This document shows, in pieces, positions 24,243 to 33,394 of a stretch of 33,451 bases of DNA. The stretch is taken from the NCBI RefSeq assembly GCF_010179735.1, contig NZ_JAAEEH010000030.1:1-33451 (forward strand). The letters run 5' to 3'. This stretch comes from Anaerotalea alkaliphila. GTDB taxonomy: Bacteria; Bacillota; Clostridia; Lachnospirales; Vallitaleaceae. Position numbers and translations under genes: made by a program. Within the stretch, counting starts at the first letter, position 1. Every line of letters begins with the position of its first letter. A model generated the notes under the pieces. It did no database searches and was not told where the DNA came from. It was given only the letters and a program-made list of their open reading frames with translations.

Positions 24243-25574
24243 ATGAGCAACGGGAAAATGTCCGGAAACAGGAAGCCGTACGAAGCGGCGGTGGAGGAGC
24301 TGGAGGGGTTGCCCCGCTTCAAGGGGAAGCCTACCCTGGCGCGGATGAGGCACCTCCTGCAGGCGCTGGGGAACCCCCAGGACCGGCTGAAGGTCATACA
24401 CGTGGCGGGAACCAACGGGAAGGGTTCCGTATGCGCCCTCTTGGCGGGAATCCTGGGGGCGGCCGGAATCAGGACAGGACTGTTCACTTCCCCCCATCTG
24501 CTGTCCATGACGGAAAGGATCCAGGTGGATGGGATGCCCATTCCGGAAGAGGAGTTTGCAGCGCTCTACGGCAGGGTGGCGGCTGCCGCACGGCAGGGAA
24601 GGGCCGGGGGGGCCACTTTTTTCGAACGGCTTGCGGCCATGGCCTTCCTCCATTTCGCCGAAAGGGAAGTGGAGGCGGTGGTCCTGGAGACGGGGTTGGG
24701 AGGATTGTGGGATGCAACCAATGTGGTGGAAAAGCCGTCGGCCTGCATCATCACCCGGATCGGCCTGGACCATACGGAAGTTCTTGGAGACACGCTGGAG
24801 GAGGTGGCCTTCCAGAAAGCGGGAATCCTGAAGGCGGGCGTGCCTGTGGTGGCCGCCAACGACCCTGTAGAGGTGGAGAAAGTTCTTGAATCCAGGGCGC
24901 TTTCCCTGGATTCTCCCTGGTTCGGAGCCTTTCCCTATGAGACTGAAATTTTGGGAAGAACGGATAAAAGCATTGATTTTTGCATCCGGAACAAGTATTA
25001 TAGGTATGAACGCTTGAAAATGGGCGCATTCTGTCCCTATCAGCTGGAAAACGCCAACCTTGCCCTGACTTGGGCGGCGGTGCAGGAGGATTTTCCCGCC
25101 ATCCGGGAGGAGCATCTCAGGCAAGGCCTGGAGCATTTCCGCTGGCCGGGACGGATGGAATTCCTTGCCCCCAACATCCTGTTGGACGGCGCCCACAACA
25201 CCAATGGCATGGAGCGTCTCGTGGAGGCGCTGGAGGCCGGATACGGGGACCGGGACCTGGAGATTTTGCTGGCGGTCAAGGAGGGCAAGGCCTTCGAGGG
25301 GATGCTGGAGGCGCTGGTGCGTCTGCCGAACCTGCGCCGGCTGGGATTTTGCCCCATCCGGACCGTGGAAGGCATCCCGCCTTCCGTGCTGGAAGAGAAA
25401 GCGAAAGCGTTGAGGAACGATTTGGATACGGTCTCCCTGGAGGATTTCCGGGAGACGTTGCTGGCATATATGCACCAGGAGCGGGAGGCGGAAAAGCCGC
25501 TGCTTTGCTGTCTGGGCTCCCTGTATTTCATTGCGGAGGTGCGGGGTTTCTTCGAGGAGGTTTGCAAGGAATGA
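24243..25574 (+). CDS. folC: Folylpolyglutamate synthase / dihydrofolate synthase
   Basis: Mur-ligase-fold enzyme that adds glutamate to (dihydro)pteroate or folate with ATP in the cytosol. The 443-aa protein has the ATP loop HVAGTNGKGSV (53-63), TSPHLLSMTERIQVDG, LETGLGGLWDATNVV, the ITRIGLDHTEVLG motif and the C-terminal domain with WPGRMEFLAPNILLDGAHN. The ATG at 24243 follows GGAGGAGG. Its TGA overlaps the ATG of the next 52-aa ORF. A stretch around 24930-25030 (WFGAFPYETEIL to NKYYRYERLKMG) is AT-richer than the rest of the gene. Confidence 0.95.
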   Translation: MSNGKMSGNRKPYEAAVEELEGLPRFKGKPTLARMRHLLQALGNPQDRLKVIHVAGTNGKGSVCALLAGILGAAGIRTGLFTSPHLLSMTERIQVDGMPIPEEEFAALYGRVAAAARQGRAGGATFFERLAAMAFLHFAEREVEAVVLETGLGGLWDATNVVEKPSACIITRIGLDHTEVLGDTLEEVAFQKAGILKAGVPVVAANDPVEVEKVLESRALSLDSPWFGAFPYETEILGRTDKSIDFCIRNKYYRYERLKMGAFCPYQLENANLALTWAAVQEDFPAIREEHLRQGLEHFRWPGRMEFLAPNILLDGAHNTNGMERLVEALEAGYGDRDLEILLAVKEGKAFEGMLEALVRLPNLRRLGFCPIRTVEGIPPSVLEEKAKALRNDLDTVSLEDFRETLLAYMHQEREAEKPLLCCLGSLYFIAEVRGFFEEVCKE

Positions 25575-25729
25575 TCAATTTTGACGAGGAACTGGATAAA
25601 TTCAAGCCGGCCTTGGAGCTGGAAGAAGTGGAAGACGCCATTTACGCCTATGCATCCAAGGACATCACGGAAATATTGGATGAAATGGTGCAGGAACTGA
25701 AAAAAGAACGCGAAAAGCAGGTGAAATGA
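25571..25729 (+). CDS. Small acidic helical protein, unknown
   Basis: A 52-aa protein starting MINFDEELDKFKPALELEEVED, rich in Glu, Asp and Lys and predicted mostly helical, without membrane segments or cysteines. I do not recognise it. Its ATG overlaps the folC TGA and its own TGA overlaps the ATG of the TPR gene (ATGA at both ends), a strong sign that it is a real translationally coupled gene. AAGGA within the folC end serves as the ribosome-binding site. Confidence 0.72.
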   Translation: MINFDEELDKFKPALELEEVEDAIYAYASKDITEILDEMVQELKKEREKQVK

Positions 25730-27045
25730 TGGTGGAGGGCACTGTCTACAGGAAGATCAAGAACACTTCCCTCGCCATGTACAACGAGGGATTGGAAAGG
25801 GCCAGGGAGCATGACCTTTCCAGCGCGGAGCAGCTCCTGAAGGGAAGCGTGCGGTTCGACAAGGGGAATGTGCAGGCCAGGAACCTTCTGGGACTGGTGC
25901 ACTTGGAGATGGGGGAGCCTGCCGCCGCCGTGCGGCAATGGATCCTCAGCAAGAACATGCAGCAAGACGGCAACCGGGCTGTGGTGTTCCTGGGCATGCT
26001 GGAGAAGGACCACTCCAAGCTGGAAAAATGGAACCAGGCGGTCAAGCACTACAACCAGGCGCTGCGCCATGTCCGGCTGGGAAGCCTGGATCTGGCCATC
26101 CTGCAGCTGCGCAAGGCCCAGCAGCTGAATCCGAAGTTCGTCCGGGCCCACGGGCTGATGGCGCTCTGCTTAGGCAAGACCGGCCAGCTGCAACAGGCCA
26201 AGAAGGAGCTGCAGAAGGTTCTGGAACTGGACGGAGGGAACCTCCTTGCCTCCCGCTGGCTGCGGGAAATGGAGCATGCGGAAGAGAACAGGCCGAAAAA
26301 CCGTCCCCTCCAGGAAGTGAAGGAGAAGGTGCTGGACGAAAAGAAGCACACCCGGCAGATCATGGTCAATCAGTCGGTGCAGCAGTTCGTCGCCGTGGTG
26401 CTGGGTGTGGTCATCGGAATTTCCGTCATGGCGTTCCTGGTGACGCCCGGGGCCCTGAACGACAGGGACGCCAGGATCGGGAGCCTCACCACCCAGGTGG
26501 AGGGTCTGGAATCCAAGAACATCCGCCTGGAAGCGGAAGTGCGGACCCTGGAGACCCAGCTGGAGGAGAAGCGGGGGGAACTGGAGGCGCTGGGGGAAAC
26601 TTACGGCGACCAGTCCTCCTATGCTTCCCAGCTCAAGACGGTGGCCACGGTCTTCGGCCATTATCTCCGGGGAAACAACGAGGAGACGGTGGACGCCGCC
26701 CTTGCGGTGGAGGACGCCAGGATCCAGGACCCCCTGTTGCTGGAACTGCTGGCGGAGGTCCGCGGAAAGGTCTATCCCCCAGCGGCACAAACGGCCTACA
26801 ACCAAGGGTACGCCCTGTACAATTCCAGAAGATACGAGGAGGCGATCCCGCTGCTGGAAAAGTCCAGGAAAATCGCCGTGGACCAGCGCTATTCGGACGA
26901 CGCCCTCTACTATCTGGCCAGATGCCATCAATTGCTGGGCCGGACGGACATGGCGGTTTCGCTCTTCGAGCAGCTGCTGGTGGATTATCCGGATTCGAAC
27001 ATGCGCAACTATACGAACAACTTCCTGTCCCAATTGAAGAACTAG
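25726..27045 (+). CDS. Membrane-anchored TPR and coiled-coil protein
   Basis: A 439-aa protein with three parts. The N-terminal ~180 residues are TPR-like repeats (for example [25 protein letters not shown] and [51 protein letters not shown], split here over repeats). One transmembrane segment follows (about 221-239, [19 protein letters not shown]). Beyond it lie a coiled coil (about 250-290) and C-terminal TPRs (about 345-430) like those in YbgF/CpoB-type proteins. TPRs on both sides of one membrane helix suggest a scaffold linking cytosolic and extracytoplasmic partners; the partners are unknown. The start is ATG 25726, overlapping the previous stop; ATG 25729 is the alternative. Confidence 0.8.
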   Translation: MMVEGTVYRKIKNTSLAMYNEGLERAREHDLSSAEQLLKGSVRFDKGNVQARNLLGLVHLEMGEPAAAVRQWILSKNMQQDGNRAVVFLGMLEKDHSKLEKWNQAVKHYNQALRHVRLGSLDLAILQLRKAQQLNPKFVRAHGLMALCLGKTGQLQQAKKELQKVLELDGGNLLASRWLREMEHAEENRPKNRPLQEVKEKVLDEKKHTRQIMVNQSVQQFVAVVLGVVIGISVMAFLVTPGALNDRDARIGSLTTQVEGLESKNIRLEAEVRTLETQLEEKRGELEALGETYGDQSSYASQLKTVATVFGHYLRGNNEETVDAALAVEDARIQDPLLLELLAEVRGKVYPPAAQTAYNQGYALYNSRRYEEAIPLLEKSRKIAVDQRYSDDALYYLARCHQLLGRTDMAVSLFEQLLVDYPDSNMRNYTNNFLSQLKN

Positions 27046-27055
27046 GCAACCGGAA

Positions 27056-27083
27056 CCAGGCAAAGGGAGTCCCCTTTGTCTGG
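27056..27083 (+). other. 12-bp hairpin between the TPR gene and cysE
   Basis: CCAGGCAAAGGG (27056-27067) pairs with CCCTTTGTCTGG (27072-27083), one G-T pair included, around the 4-nt loop AGTC. There is no T-run, so it is not a normal terminator. It starts 11 nt after the TPR stop and ends 26 nt before cysE. An mRNA processing or stability element, or a partial attenuator, is possible. Confidence 0.6.
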
Positions 27084-27109
27084 ACTTACGTCTTGAAAGG
27101 AATGGCAGC

Positions 27110-27820
27110 ATGGGAATTATCGGCTTTATAAAAGAAGAGATGCAAGTGATCAAAGACAGGGACCCGGCCATCAAGTCCTCCATGGAAGTCTTTCTTTATC
27201 CCAGCTTCCATGCCATCTACCGGTATAGGATCGCCCATTGGTTCTACAAGCGGAAGCGGTACTTCCTGGCCCGCTGGATTTCCCAAAGGACCGTGCGGAA
27301 GACCGGCATCGAGATCCATCCCGGAGCCACCATCGGCCATGGACTTTTCATCGACCACGGCCATGGGGTGGTGATCGGAGAAACGGCGATCGTCGGCGAC
27401 AACGTGACCATCTACCAGGGGGTGACCCTGGGAGGGACCGGCAAGGAAACGGGCAAGCGCCATCCGACCATCGGCAACAATGTCATGATCAGCGCCGGCG
27501 CCAAAATCCTAGGGTCCTTCACCGTTGGGGATGACTCCAAAATCGGAGCCGGCTCCGTTGTCCTGCGGGAAGTTCCGCCCAATTCCACGGTCGTCGGAAT
27601 CCCGGGAAGGGTCGTGAAGCGGAGCGACCGGAAGGTCCATCCACAGGATACCATGGACCAGATCCACCTGCCGGACCCGGTGCGGCATGAGATGTGCAAA
27701 CTGGACATCCGGATGCGCCGGCTGGAGCAGCGGTTGGGCGGCATCGGGGAAGAGGAGCTGGAGCGTTTGGAGCAGGAACGGTGCAGCGTCTGCCCCGACA
27801 ATCCGGAACTGGAAGACTAG
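27110..27820 (+). CDS. cysE: Serine O-acetyltransferase
   Basis: Acetylates L-serine with acetyl-CoA to O-acetylserine, the first step of cysteine synthesis. The 236-aa protein has a helical N-terminus and a left-handed beta-helix of hexapeptide repeats ([44 protein letters not shown]). The DHGHG histidine and the [15 protein letters not shown] loop are typical active-site elements. It is close to B. subtilis CysE in length, shorter than the E. coli form. The C-terminal ~50 residues extend past the beta-helix as a charged helix ending with two cysteines (CSVC). The ribosome-binding site AAAGGA is modest. cysS follows after 19 nt, an arrangement conserved in Bacillota. Confidence 0.95.
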   Translation: MGIIGFIKEEMQVIKDRDPAIKSSMEVFLYPSFHAIYRYRIAHWFYKRKRYFLARWISQRTVRKTGIEIHPGATIGHGLFIDHGHGVVIGETAIVGDNVTIYQGVTLGGTGKETGKRHPTIGNNVMISAGAKILGSFTVGDDSKIGAGSVVLREVPPNSTVVGIPGRVVKRSDRKVHPQDTMDQIHLPDPVRHEMCKLDIRMRRLEQRLGGIGEEELERLEQERCSVCPDNPELED

Positions 27821-27839
27821 AACACGGGAGGAGAGCCTG

Positions 27840-29258
27840 ATGAAACTGTACAATACCTTGAGCAGGTCCGTGGAGGAATTCGTTCCCCTGCAGGACAGGC
27901 AGGTGGGAATCTACACCTGCGGCCCCACGGTCTACAACTATGCCCATGTGGGAAACCTGAAGACATACATCATGGAGGACGCCCTGGTGAAGAGCTTGGA
28001 GTATCTGGGCTATTCCGTCAAGAGAGTCATGAACGTGACGGATGTGGGACACCTGGAATCCGATGCGGACGACGGGGAAGACAAGATGCTGAAAGGGGCC
28101 GCCCGGGAGAACAAGACGGTCTGGGAAGTGGCGGCCTACTATACGGACGCCTTCTTTGCGGACTGCGCCAAGCTGAACATCAAGGAGCCCACTGTGGTCG
28201 CCAAGGCGACGGATTTCATCGGGGATTACATCGAGATGATCAGGACCCTGGAAGCCAAGGGATTCACCTATACGGCCAACGGGAACGTATACTTCGACAT
28301 TTCCAGATTTCCGGAATACACCAAGCTCTCCCGGATGAACCTGGAGGATTTGCAGACCGCCAGCAGGGACGGTGTGGAGGAGGACCTGCACAAGAAGAAC
28401 CCCCAAGACTTCGTGCTCTGGTTCACCAAGTCGAAATTCGAGAACCAGGCCATGAAGTGGGATTCCCCCTGGGGGGTAGGCTATCCGGGCTGGCACCTGG
28501 AGTGCTCCGTCATCGCATTGAAGCACCTGGGTCCCCAGATGGACATCCACTGCGGGGGCGTGGACCACATCCCGGTGCACCACACCAACGAAATCGCCCA
28601 GACGGAAAGCTACACGGGCAAGCCATGGGTGAAATACTGGTGGCACGGGGAGTTCCTCCTGGACAACTCCGGAAAAATGAGCAAGTCCAAAGGGGAATTC
28701 CTGACACTCTCCCTTCTGGAGAAGAAGGGGTTCAACCCCCTTGTCTACCGGTTTTACGTGCTGGGCTCCCATTACCGGAAGCAGCTGGTGTTCACCTATG
28801 AATCCCTGGAAATGGCCAAGACGGCCTACGGGAAGCTGCGGAACAAGGTGCTGGCGGTGAAAAAGGCTGCGGAAGCGGAGGCTGGCAACCCCCAAAGGCA
28901 TCCGGCGCTGGCGGAACGCTACGACCAGGACTTCAAGAACTGTCTGGCGGACGACATGAACATCTCCAATGCCATCACTGTCCTGCACGAGGTGCTGAAG
29001 GAAGGGGAGCTTTCCCCTGTCGAAAAGCTGGAGCTGGTCCGCGCCTTCGACACCGTCCTCGGACTGGACCTGGACAAGGAAACGGTGGAGGAATTCACGG
29101 AAGAGGAATTGGAATTCATCCGGGAGCAGATCGGAAAAAGGGCGGAGGCGAAAAAGGCCAAGGATTTCGCTTTGGCGGACGGCATCCGGAACCAGCTGTT
29201 GGAAAAAGGCATCGCCATCGAGGATACCCGGGAAGGGGTCAAGTTTAAGAGAGCATAG
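27840..29258 (+). CDS. cysS: Cysteinyl-tRNA synthetase
   Basis: Charges tRNA-Cys in the cytosol. The 472-aa product has the zinc ligand C27 in YTCGPTVYNYAHVGN with the HIGH-type HVGN (36-39), further zinc-site residues in WHLECSVIA and HHTNEIAQ, and KMSKS at 279-283. The start is ATG 27840 behind GGGAGGAG. Codons upstream of it are the shifted end of cysE. mrnC begins 2 nt after its stop. Confidence 0.96.
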   Translation: MKLYNTLSRSVEEFVPLQDRQVGIYTCGPTVYNYAHVGNLKTYIMEDALVKSLEYLGYSVKRVMNVTDVGHLESDADDGEDKMLKGAARENKTVWEVAAYYTDAFFADCAKLNIKEPTVVAKATDFIGDYIEMIRTLEAKGFTYTANGNVYFDISRFPEYTKLSRMNLEDLQTASRDGVEEDLHKKNPQDFVLWFTKSKFENQAMKWDSPWGVGYPGWHLECSVIALKHLGPQMDIHCGGVDHIPVHHTNEIAQTESYTGKPWVKYWWHGEFLLDNSGKMSKSKGEFLTLSLLEKKGFNPLVYRFYVLGSHYRKQLVFTYESLEMAKTAYGKLRNKVLAVKKAAEAEAGNPQRHPALAERYDQDFKNCLADDMNISNAITVLHEVLKEGELSPVEKLELVRAFDTVLGLDLDKETVEEFTEEELEFIREQIGKRAEAKKAKDFALADGIRNQLLEKGIAIEDTREGVKFKRA

Positions 29259-29260
29259 AG

Positions 29261-29710
29261 GTGCGGAGTTTGGAAGAATTTTTTACGGAAGGGATTCCCG
29301 ATTTCCTGGCGGGGAGGCAGGACCCCAGGCTGTACTCCCCGCTGGTCCTGGCCTTCATCGGTGACGGAGTGTACGACCTGGTGGTGAGGACCCGCTGCCT
29401 GGAGGGAGGAAACAGGCCGGTGAACGAACTGCACAAGCAGGCGCGGGAACAAGTGAAGGCTGCCGCCCAGGCGGAGCGCATGGCCCTGTGGGAACCCCAT
29501 CTTACGGAGGAGGAACGGGCCGTCTACAAGAGGGGACGGAACGCCAAATCCGCCACCGTGCCGAAGAACGCCCGGCTCATGGACTACAAGAACGCAACCG
29601 GGTTCGAAGCCCTGCTGGGATATCTGTATCTGAAGGGGAGCTATGCCCGGGTCCTGGAGCTTGCGTCTCAAAGCCCGCCTCCGGGGGAAGGGGTGTCCGG
29701 ACATGACTAG
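29261..29710 (+). CDS. mrnC: Mini-ribonuclease III
   Basis: Double-strand-specific RNase that matures 23S rRNA ends in Bacillota. The 149-aa protein has the RNase III catalytic domain without the dsRNA-binding domain: AFIGDGVYDLVVR (31-43, D35), NELHKQAREQVKAAAQA, the RGRNAKSATVPKNA region and the second acidic site TGFEALLGYLYLKG (E116). The start is GTG 29261, 2 nt after cysS, with a weak ribosome-binding site. Its last 8 nt overlap the next gene. Confidence 0.94.
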   Translation: MRSLEEFFTEGIPDFLAGRQDPRLYSPLVLAFIGDGVYDLVVRTRCLEGGNRPVNELHKQAREQVKAAAQAERMALWEPHLTEEERAVYKRGRNAKSATVPKNARLMDYKNATGFEALLGYLYLKGSYARVLELASQSPPPGEGVSGHD

Positions 29711-31319
29711 ACAGACCCAGAGGTTCATCAAGGGAGCCGTGATCCTGTCCTTCGCCGGGCTGGCGTCCAAAGTGATCAGTGCCTTCTACAACATTCCCCT
29801 GGCATACTACACGGGAGACCAGGGCGTGGGATACTACCAGCAGGTCTATCCCATTTACGCCTTCCTTACGGCCGCCGCCCTTGTGGGCCTGCCCAACTCC
29901 GTTTCCAAGCTGATCGCCGAAGAAACGGCGGCAGGCCATTACAAGCGGGCCCACAACACCTTCAAGGCCACCTTCTGGCTGGCGGTCCTGTTCGGTGCGG
30001 CGGTCAGCCTGCTGCTGTACTTTGGGGGAGGCTTCTTCATCCAGGTGGCCCATTGGGATCCGGGCTCCCTCCACGTCATGCGGGGCCTGGCCTTCTCGCC
30101 GGTGTTCATCGGCGTGGCGGGGGCGGTCAGGGGATATTTCCAGGGCATGCAGGTCATGCATCCCACGGGGATTTCCCAGATCATAGAGAATTTCATCAAG
30201 GTCATCGTGGGGATCGGCCTGGTGGTGACCCTCCTGGGCGCAGGCAGCTCCATCCCGGAGGCGGTGGGAGGCGCGGCCCTGGGGGCCACCGTAGGATTCG
30301 CCGTGGCCGCGGTCTATCTGGTCCTGGCCTATGGCAAGGTCCGCAAGGGACTGCTGGAGCGGGCGGCCGCTTCCGGCGACAGCCAGGCACGGTTCCTGTG
30401 GCTGCCGGCCATAGGCAGGATCATCGCCATCGCGGTGCCTGTCACGGCCGCGTCGGCGGCCTTTTCGGTCATGAGCATGATCGACTCCCTGACACTGAGC
30501 TCCATCCTGATGTCCCAAGGGGCCGGCCATACGGCTGCGGACGGGGTGGAAATGCTGGGGCAGATGCGCAAGGCATACAGTGTCATCAACGTGCCCCTGG
30601 TGCTCAGTGTCTCCCTCATCATCAGCCTGGTCCCCGGCATCTCCGCCGCAAAAGCCAGGGACGACGGGGAGGAGCTGGCCTCCAAGATCAAGGAGGGGAT
30701 CGGCCTGGCAATCAAGCTGGGAACCCCTGCCTCTGTGGGCATCGTGGTCCTGGCCCTTCCCATCATGAAGCTGCTCTATCCGGCCGGATATGAGGGCGTG
30801 GCCTACCTGCAGGTCTTCGGGGCTACGCTGGTGTTCATGGTCCTGGGTCAGTCCCTTTCGGGAATACTGCAGGGGTTGTCCAGGTACTATGTGCCCATCG
30901 CCGCCCTAGCCTGGGCCACAGGGGTCAAGCTGGTCCTGAACCATCTGCTCATCCCCACCGGTCTCCAGGGCCTGGGGGCTGCGCTGGGGTCCTTGGGTTT
31001 CTATATCGTCTTTGTTTTCGTGAATTACCATTATATTAGAAGGAACGTGGACTTCCATCTGGAAATCACCCAGGAATTCCTGAAGCCGCTGCTGGCGGCG
31101 GGTGTCATGGGGGTCTGCTCCGGTCTGGGATACAAGGCAATGGTGGCCCTTACGGGCAGCAACGCGCTGTCCACCCTAGCCGCCATCGGCCTGGGTGCGC
31201 TCTTGTACGCCTTGGTCCTTTTCTGGTCCAGGGGATTCTCGGAGGACGAGCTGTCCCTTTTGCCCAAGGGGCGGAAGTTGCAGAAGATGGTCGACAGTGT
31301 GCACAAGAAGAAAGAATAG
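29703..31319 (+). CDS. MurJ/SpoVB-like polysaccharide (lipid II) flippase
   Basis: Integral membrane protein of the MOP exporter superfamily. The 538-aa product has about 14 hydrophobic segments and begins FIKGAVILSFAGLASKVISAFYNIPLAYYTGDQGVGYY, typical of the YtgP (MurJ)/SpoVB/YabM group. The length is near that of B. subtilis YtgP (544 aa), a lipid II flippase; SpoVB has the same fold and is used in sporulation. I cannot separate the two from sequence alone. The ATG at 29703 lies inside mrnC (8-nt overlap). If it is MurJ, it would act downstream of the MurL/MurD2 pathway elsewhere in the window. Confidence 0.85.
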   Translation: MTRQTQRFIKGAVILSFAGLASKVISAFYNIPLAYYTGDQGVGYYQQVYPIYAFLTAAALVGLPNSVSKLIAEETAAGHYKRAHNTFKATFWLAVLFGAAVSLLLYFGGGFFIQVAHWDPGSLHVMRGLAFSPVFIGVAGAVRGYFQGMQVMHPTGISQIIENFIKVIVGIGLVVTLLGAGSSIPEAVGGAALGATVGFAVAAVYLVLAYGKVRKGLLERAAASGDSQARFLWLPAIGRIIAIAVPVTAASAAFSVMSMIDSLTLSSILMSQGAGHTAADGVEMLGQMRKAYSVINVPLVLSVSLIISLVPGISAAKARDDGEELASKIKEGIGLAIKLGTPASVGIVVLALPIMKLLYPAGYEGVAYLQVFGATLVFMVLGQSLSGILQGLSRYYVPIAALAWATGVKLVLNHLLIPTGLQGLGAALGSLGFYIVFVFVNYHYIRRNVDFHLEITQEFLKPLLAAGVMGVCSGLGYKAMVALTGSNALSTLAAIGLGALLYALVLFWSRGFSEDELSLLPKGRKLQKMVDSVHKKKE

Positions 31320-31333
31320 GAGGCGAAAAGCCT

Positions 31334-32125
31334 ATGGAAGAATACGGTGAAAAGCGGGAATTGAGTCAGCGGGAAGAAGGGGACAAGGCGTCCCAGGAAC
31401 TGGTCATCGAAGGCCGCAATGCGGTTATGGAAGCCTTCAAGGCAAACCGGAGCATCGACCGCCTGTTCCTCCTGGACCAGGAGAACCTGGACGGTCCCAT
31501 AAAGAAGATCGTGTCGGAGGCCAGGAAGCGGGGGATCATCACCAAGTTCGAGACCAAGGAGCGTCTGGACCAGCTGACCGGAGGCGCCAAACACCAGGGT
31601 GTCGTGGCGTTCGTGGCAGCCTACGACTATGTGGAGCTGGAAGACATCCTGGAGCTGGCGAGGGAAAAAGGGGAACCCCCTTTCCTGGTGATCCTGGACG
31701 GAATCGAAGACCCCCACAATCTGGGTGCCATCCTGCGGACCGCCAACATCGCAGGCGTCCACGGGGTCGTCATACCGAAGCGGAGGGCGGTGGGCCTGAC
31801 AGCCACCGTGGTGAAGACCTCCGCGGGGGCGGTGGAGTATACGCCGGTGGCCCGGGTCACCAACGTGGCAAGGACCATCGAGGAGCTGAAGAAGGAGGGC
31901 ATCTGGACGGTGTGCGCGGACATGGACGGCACCCGCATGTATGACATCGACATGAAGGGGCCCCTGGCCATCGTCATCGGCAAGGAAGGGGAAGGGGTGT
32001 CCCGGTTGGTGAAGGAAAGCTGCGACTTCGTGGCCAGCATCCCCATGAAGGGACAGATCGGATCCCTGAACGCATCGGTGGCTGCTGGGGTCCTGCTCTA
32101 CGAGGCTCTCAGGCAAAGGGATTGA
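31334..32125 (+). CDS. rlmB: 23S rRNA 2'-O-methyltransferase, TrmH family (RlmB)
   Basis: SPOUT methyltransferase that methylates a ribose of 23S rRNA with SAM. The 263-aa protein has an N-terminal substrate-binding domain (LVIEGRNAVMEAFKANRSIDRLFL). The trefoil-knot domain follows with NLGAILRTANIAGVHGVVIPKRRAVGLTATVVKTSAGAVEY, IVIGKEGEGVSRLV and IGSLNASVAAGVLLYE. The first ~25 residues are charged and precede the family's usual start. AGGAGGCG precedes the ATG. The product may be RlmB or a close paralogue in the same group. Confidence 0.92.
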   Translation: MEEYGEKRELSQREEGDKASQELVIEGRNAVMEAFKANRSIDRLFLLDQENLDGPIKKIVSEARKRGIITKFETKERLDQLTGGAKHQGVVAFVAAYDYVELEDILELAREKGEPPFLVILDGIEDPHNLGAILRTANIAGVHGVVIPKRRAVGLTATVVKTSAGAVEYTPVARVTNVARTIEELKKEGIWTVCADMDGTRMYDIDMKGPLAIVIGKEGEGVSRLVKESCDFVASIPMKGQIGSLNASVAAGVLLYEALRQRD

Positions 32126-32131
32126 GGGCGC

Positions 32132-32647
32132 ATGGCTGCGGAATATCTATTGGTGGACGGCTACAACATCATTTTCGCCTGGGAGCAGACTAAAGAGATG
32201 GCGGAAGAATCCCTGGACAACGCGAGGCAGACGTTGATGGAGGAGCTCTCCAACTTCCAGGGCATCACCAAGGCCCGGATCATCCTGATCTTTGACGCCC
32301 ATCTGGTGAAGGGGAACGTGGGAAAGGTCATGGACTACAAGAACATCAAGGTGGTGTTCACCAAGGAGCGGGAGACGGCCGACCACTTCATCGAAAAGGT
32401 GGCCTACAGCAAGGGCAGGGATGTGAAGATCCGTGTGGCGACTTCCGACGGGTTGGAGCAGACCATCATCCTGGGAAGCGGAGCCTCCCGGATGACGGCG
32501 AAGGAATTGCGGGAGGAAATCGACCGGGAGAAGCAGAGGATCCGGGAAGAGTACACGGAGAAGATCCAGTTGAACAACAACCGGTTGGAGGGACATCTGG
32601 ACCCCCAGGTGCGGGAGTGGATGGAAACCCTGCGGCGGTTGAAATGA
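32132..32647 (+). CDS. rae1: YacP/Rae1-like NYN-domain endoribonuclease
   Basis: PIN-like (NYN) nuclease; B. subtilis Rae1/YacP cuts mRNA in the ribosomal A site. The 171-aa protein has the N-terminal acidic motif LLVDGYNIIFAW (about 5-16), IILIFDAH (about 50-57), FTKERETADHFIEK with conserved acidic residues, and VATSDGLEQTIILGSGA. The C-terminal helix is charged. It starts 6 nt after rlmB and precedes sigH, the standard Bacillota order. Confidence 0.92.
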   Translation: MAAEYLLVDGYNIIFAWEQTKEMAEESLDNARQTLMEELSNFQGITKARIILIFDAHLVKGNVGKVMDYKNIKVVFTKERETADHFIEKVAYSKGRDVKIRVATSDGLEQTIILGSGASRMTAKELREEIDREKQRIREEYTEKIQLNNNRLEGHLDPQVREWMETLRRLK

Positions 32648-32659
32648 CCAGGACGGTGT

Positions 32660-33307
32660 GTGGTGGATATGGAGAAAAAATACAGGATTGAAAATTTGTT
32701 GTCCTACACAGACGAGGAACTGGTGGGCATTGCGCACCAGGGGCATGACTTTGCCCTGGACTTTCTTTTGAACAAGTACAAGATGCTGGTGGAGAAGAAG
32801 GCAAAGTCCTATTTCCTGATTGGCGGAAGCAAGGAAGACATCATCCAGGAAGGCATGATTGGGCTGTTCAAGGCGGTCAGGGACTACAAGGGGGACAAGG
32901 ACGCCTCCTTCCATTCCTTTGCGGACCTGTGCGTCACCCGGCAGATGATCACCGCGGTCAAGGCATCCACCCGCCAAAAGCACATGCCCTTGAATTCCTA
33001 TATCTCCCTGAACAAGCAGAACTATCAGGACGAAGACGACAAGTCGGAGATGCTGGAGCACATCGCCAACGACAAGGTGACCAATCCGGAAGAACTCTTC
33101 ATCGGAAAGGAAAACCTGGGAATCATCGAGCAGGAGCTTTCCAAGGTGCTGAGCGGGATGGAGAAGGAAGTCCTCCAGCGGTATGTGGAGGGGACGGGAT
33201 ATGTGGAGATTGCAGCCGTCATGGACCGGCCGGTGAAATCCATCGACAACGCACTCCAGCGGATCAAAAAAAAGGTGGAAAAGGTGCTGAAGGAAAAAAT
33301 CGGTTAA
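32660..33307 (+). CDS. sigH: RNA polymerase sigma-H factor
   Basis: Sigma-70 family factor that in Bacillota drives transition-state and early sporulation or competence genes. The product is 215 aa from GTG 32660; ATG 32669 (212 aa) is also possible, but AGGA (32650-32653) fits the GTG better. Region 2 is KYKMLVEKKAKSYFLIGGSKEDIIQEGMIGLFKAVRDY (split by position, about 39-76) followed by FHSFADLCVTRQMITAVKASTRQKHMPLN. Region 4 is LSGMEKEVLQRYVEGTGYVEIAAVMDRPVKSIDNALQRIKKK. It is the last gene of the folC-to-sigH run and is closed by a terminator 62 nt later. Confidence 0.94.
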   Translation: MVDMEKKYRIENLLSYTDEELVGIAHQGHDFALDFLLNKYKMLVEKKAKSYFLIGGSKEDIIQEGMIGLFKAVRDYKGDKDASFHSFADLCVTRQMITAVKASTRQKHMPLNSYISLNKQNYQDEDDKSEMLEHIANDKVTNPEELFIGKENLGIIEQELSKVLSGMEKEVLQRYVEGTGYVEIAAVMDRPVKSIDNALQRIKKKVEKVLKEKIG

Positions 33308-33368
33308 ATTTATCGAAAAAAGGGCTGTCAAGCGTTTTTGAAAATGTCCCGAAAAACTTATAACATAG

Positions 33369-33394
33369 GCACCAGCTATTGCTGGTGCTTTTTT
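33369..33394 (+). terminator. Terminator after sigH
   Basis: GCACCAGC (33369-33376) pairs perfectly with GCTGGTGC (33381-33388) around TATT, followed by TTTTTT (33389-33394). Nothing else could be recognised in 33308-33451; rpmG, secE and nusG, which follow sigH in many relatives, are not within the window. Confidence 0.92.

Noticed and set aside
33338-33366. Promoter TTGAAA-17-TAACAT after sigH
   Set aside because: The start site would fall inside the terminator hairpin at 33369-33394, so a transcript would end at once; the match is probably chance in AT-rich sequence.
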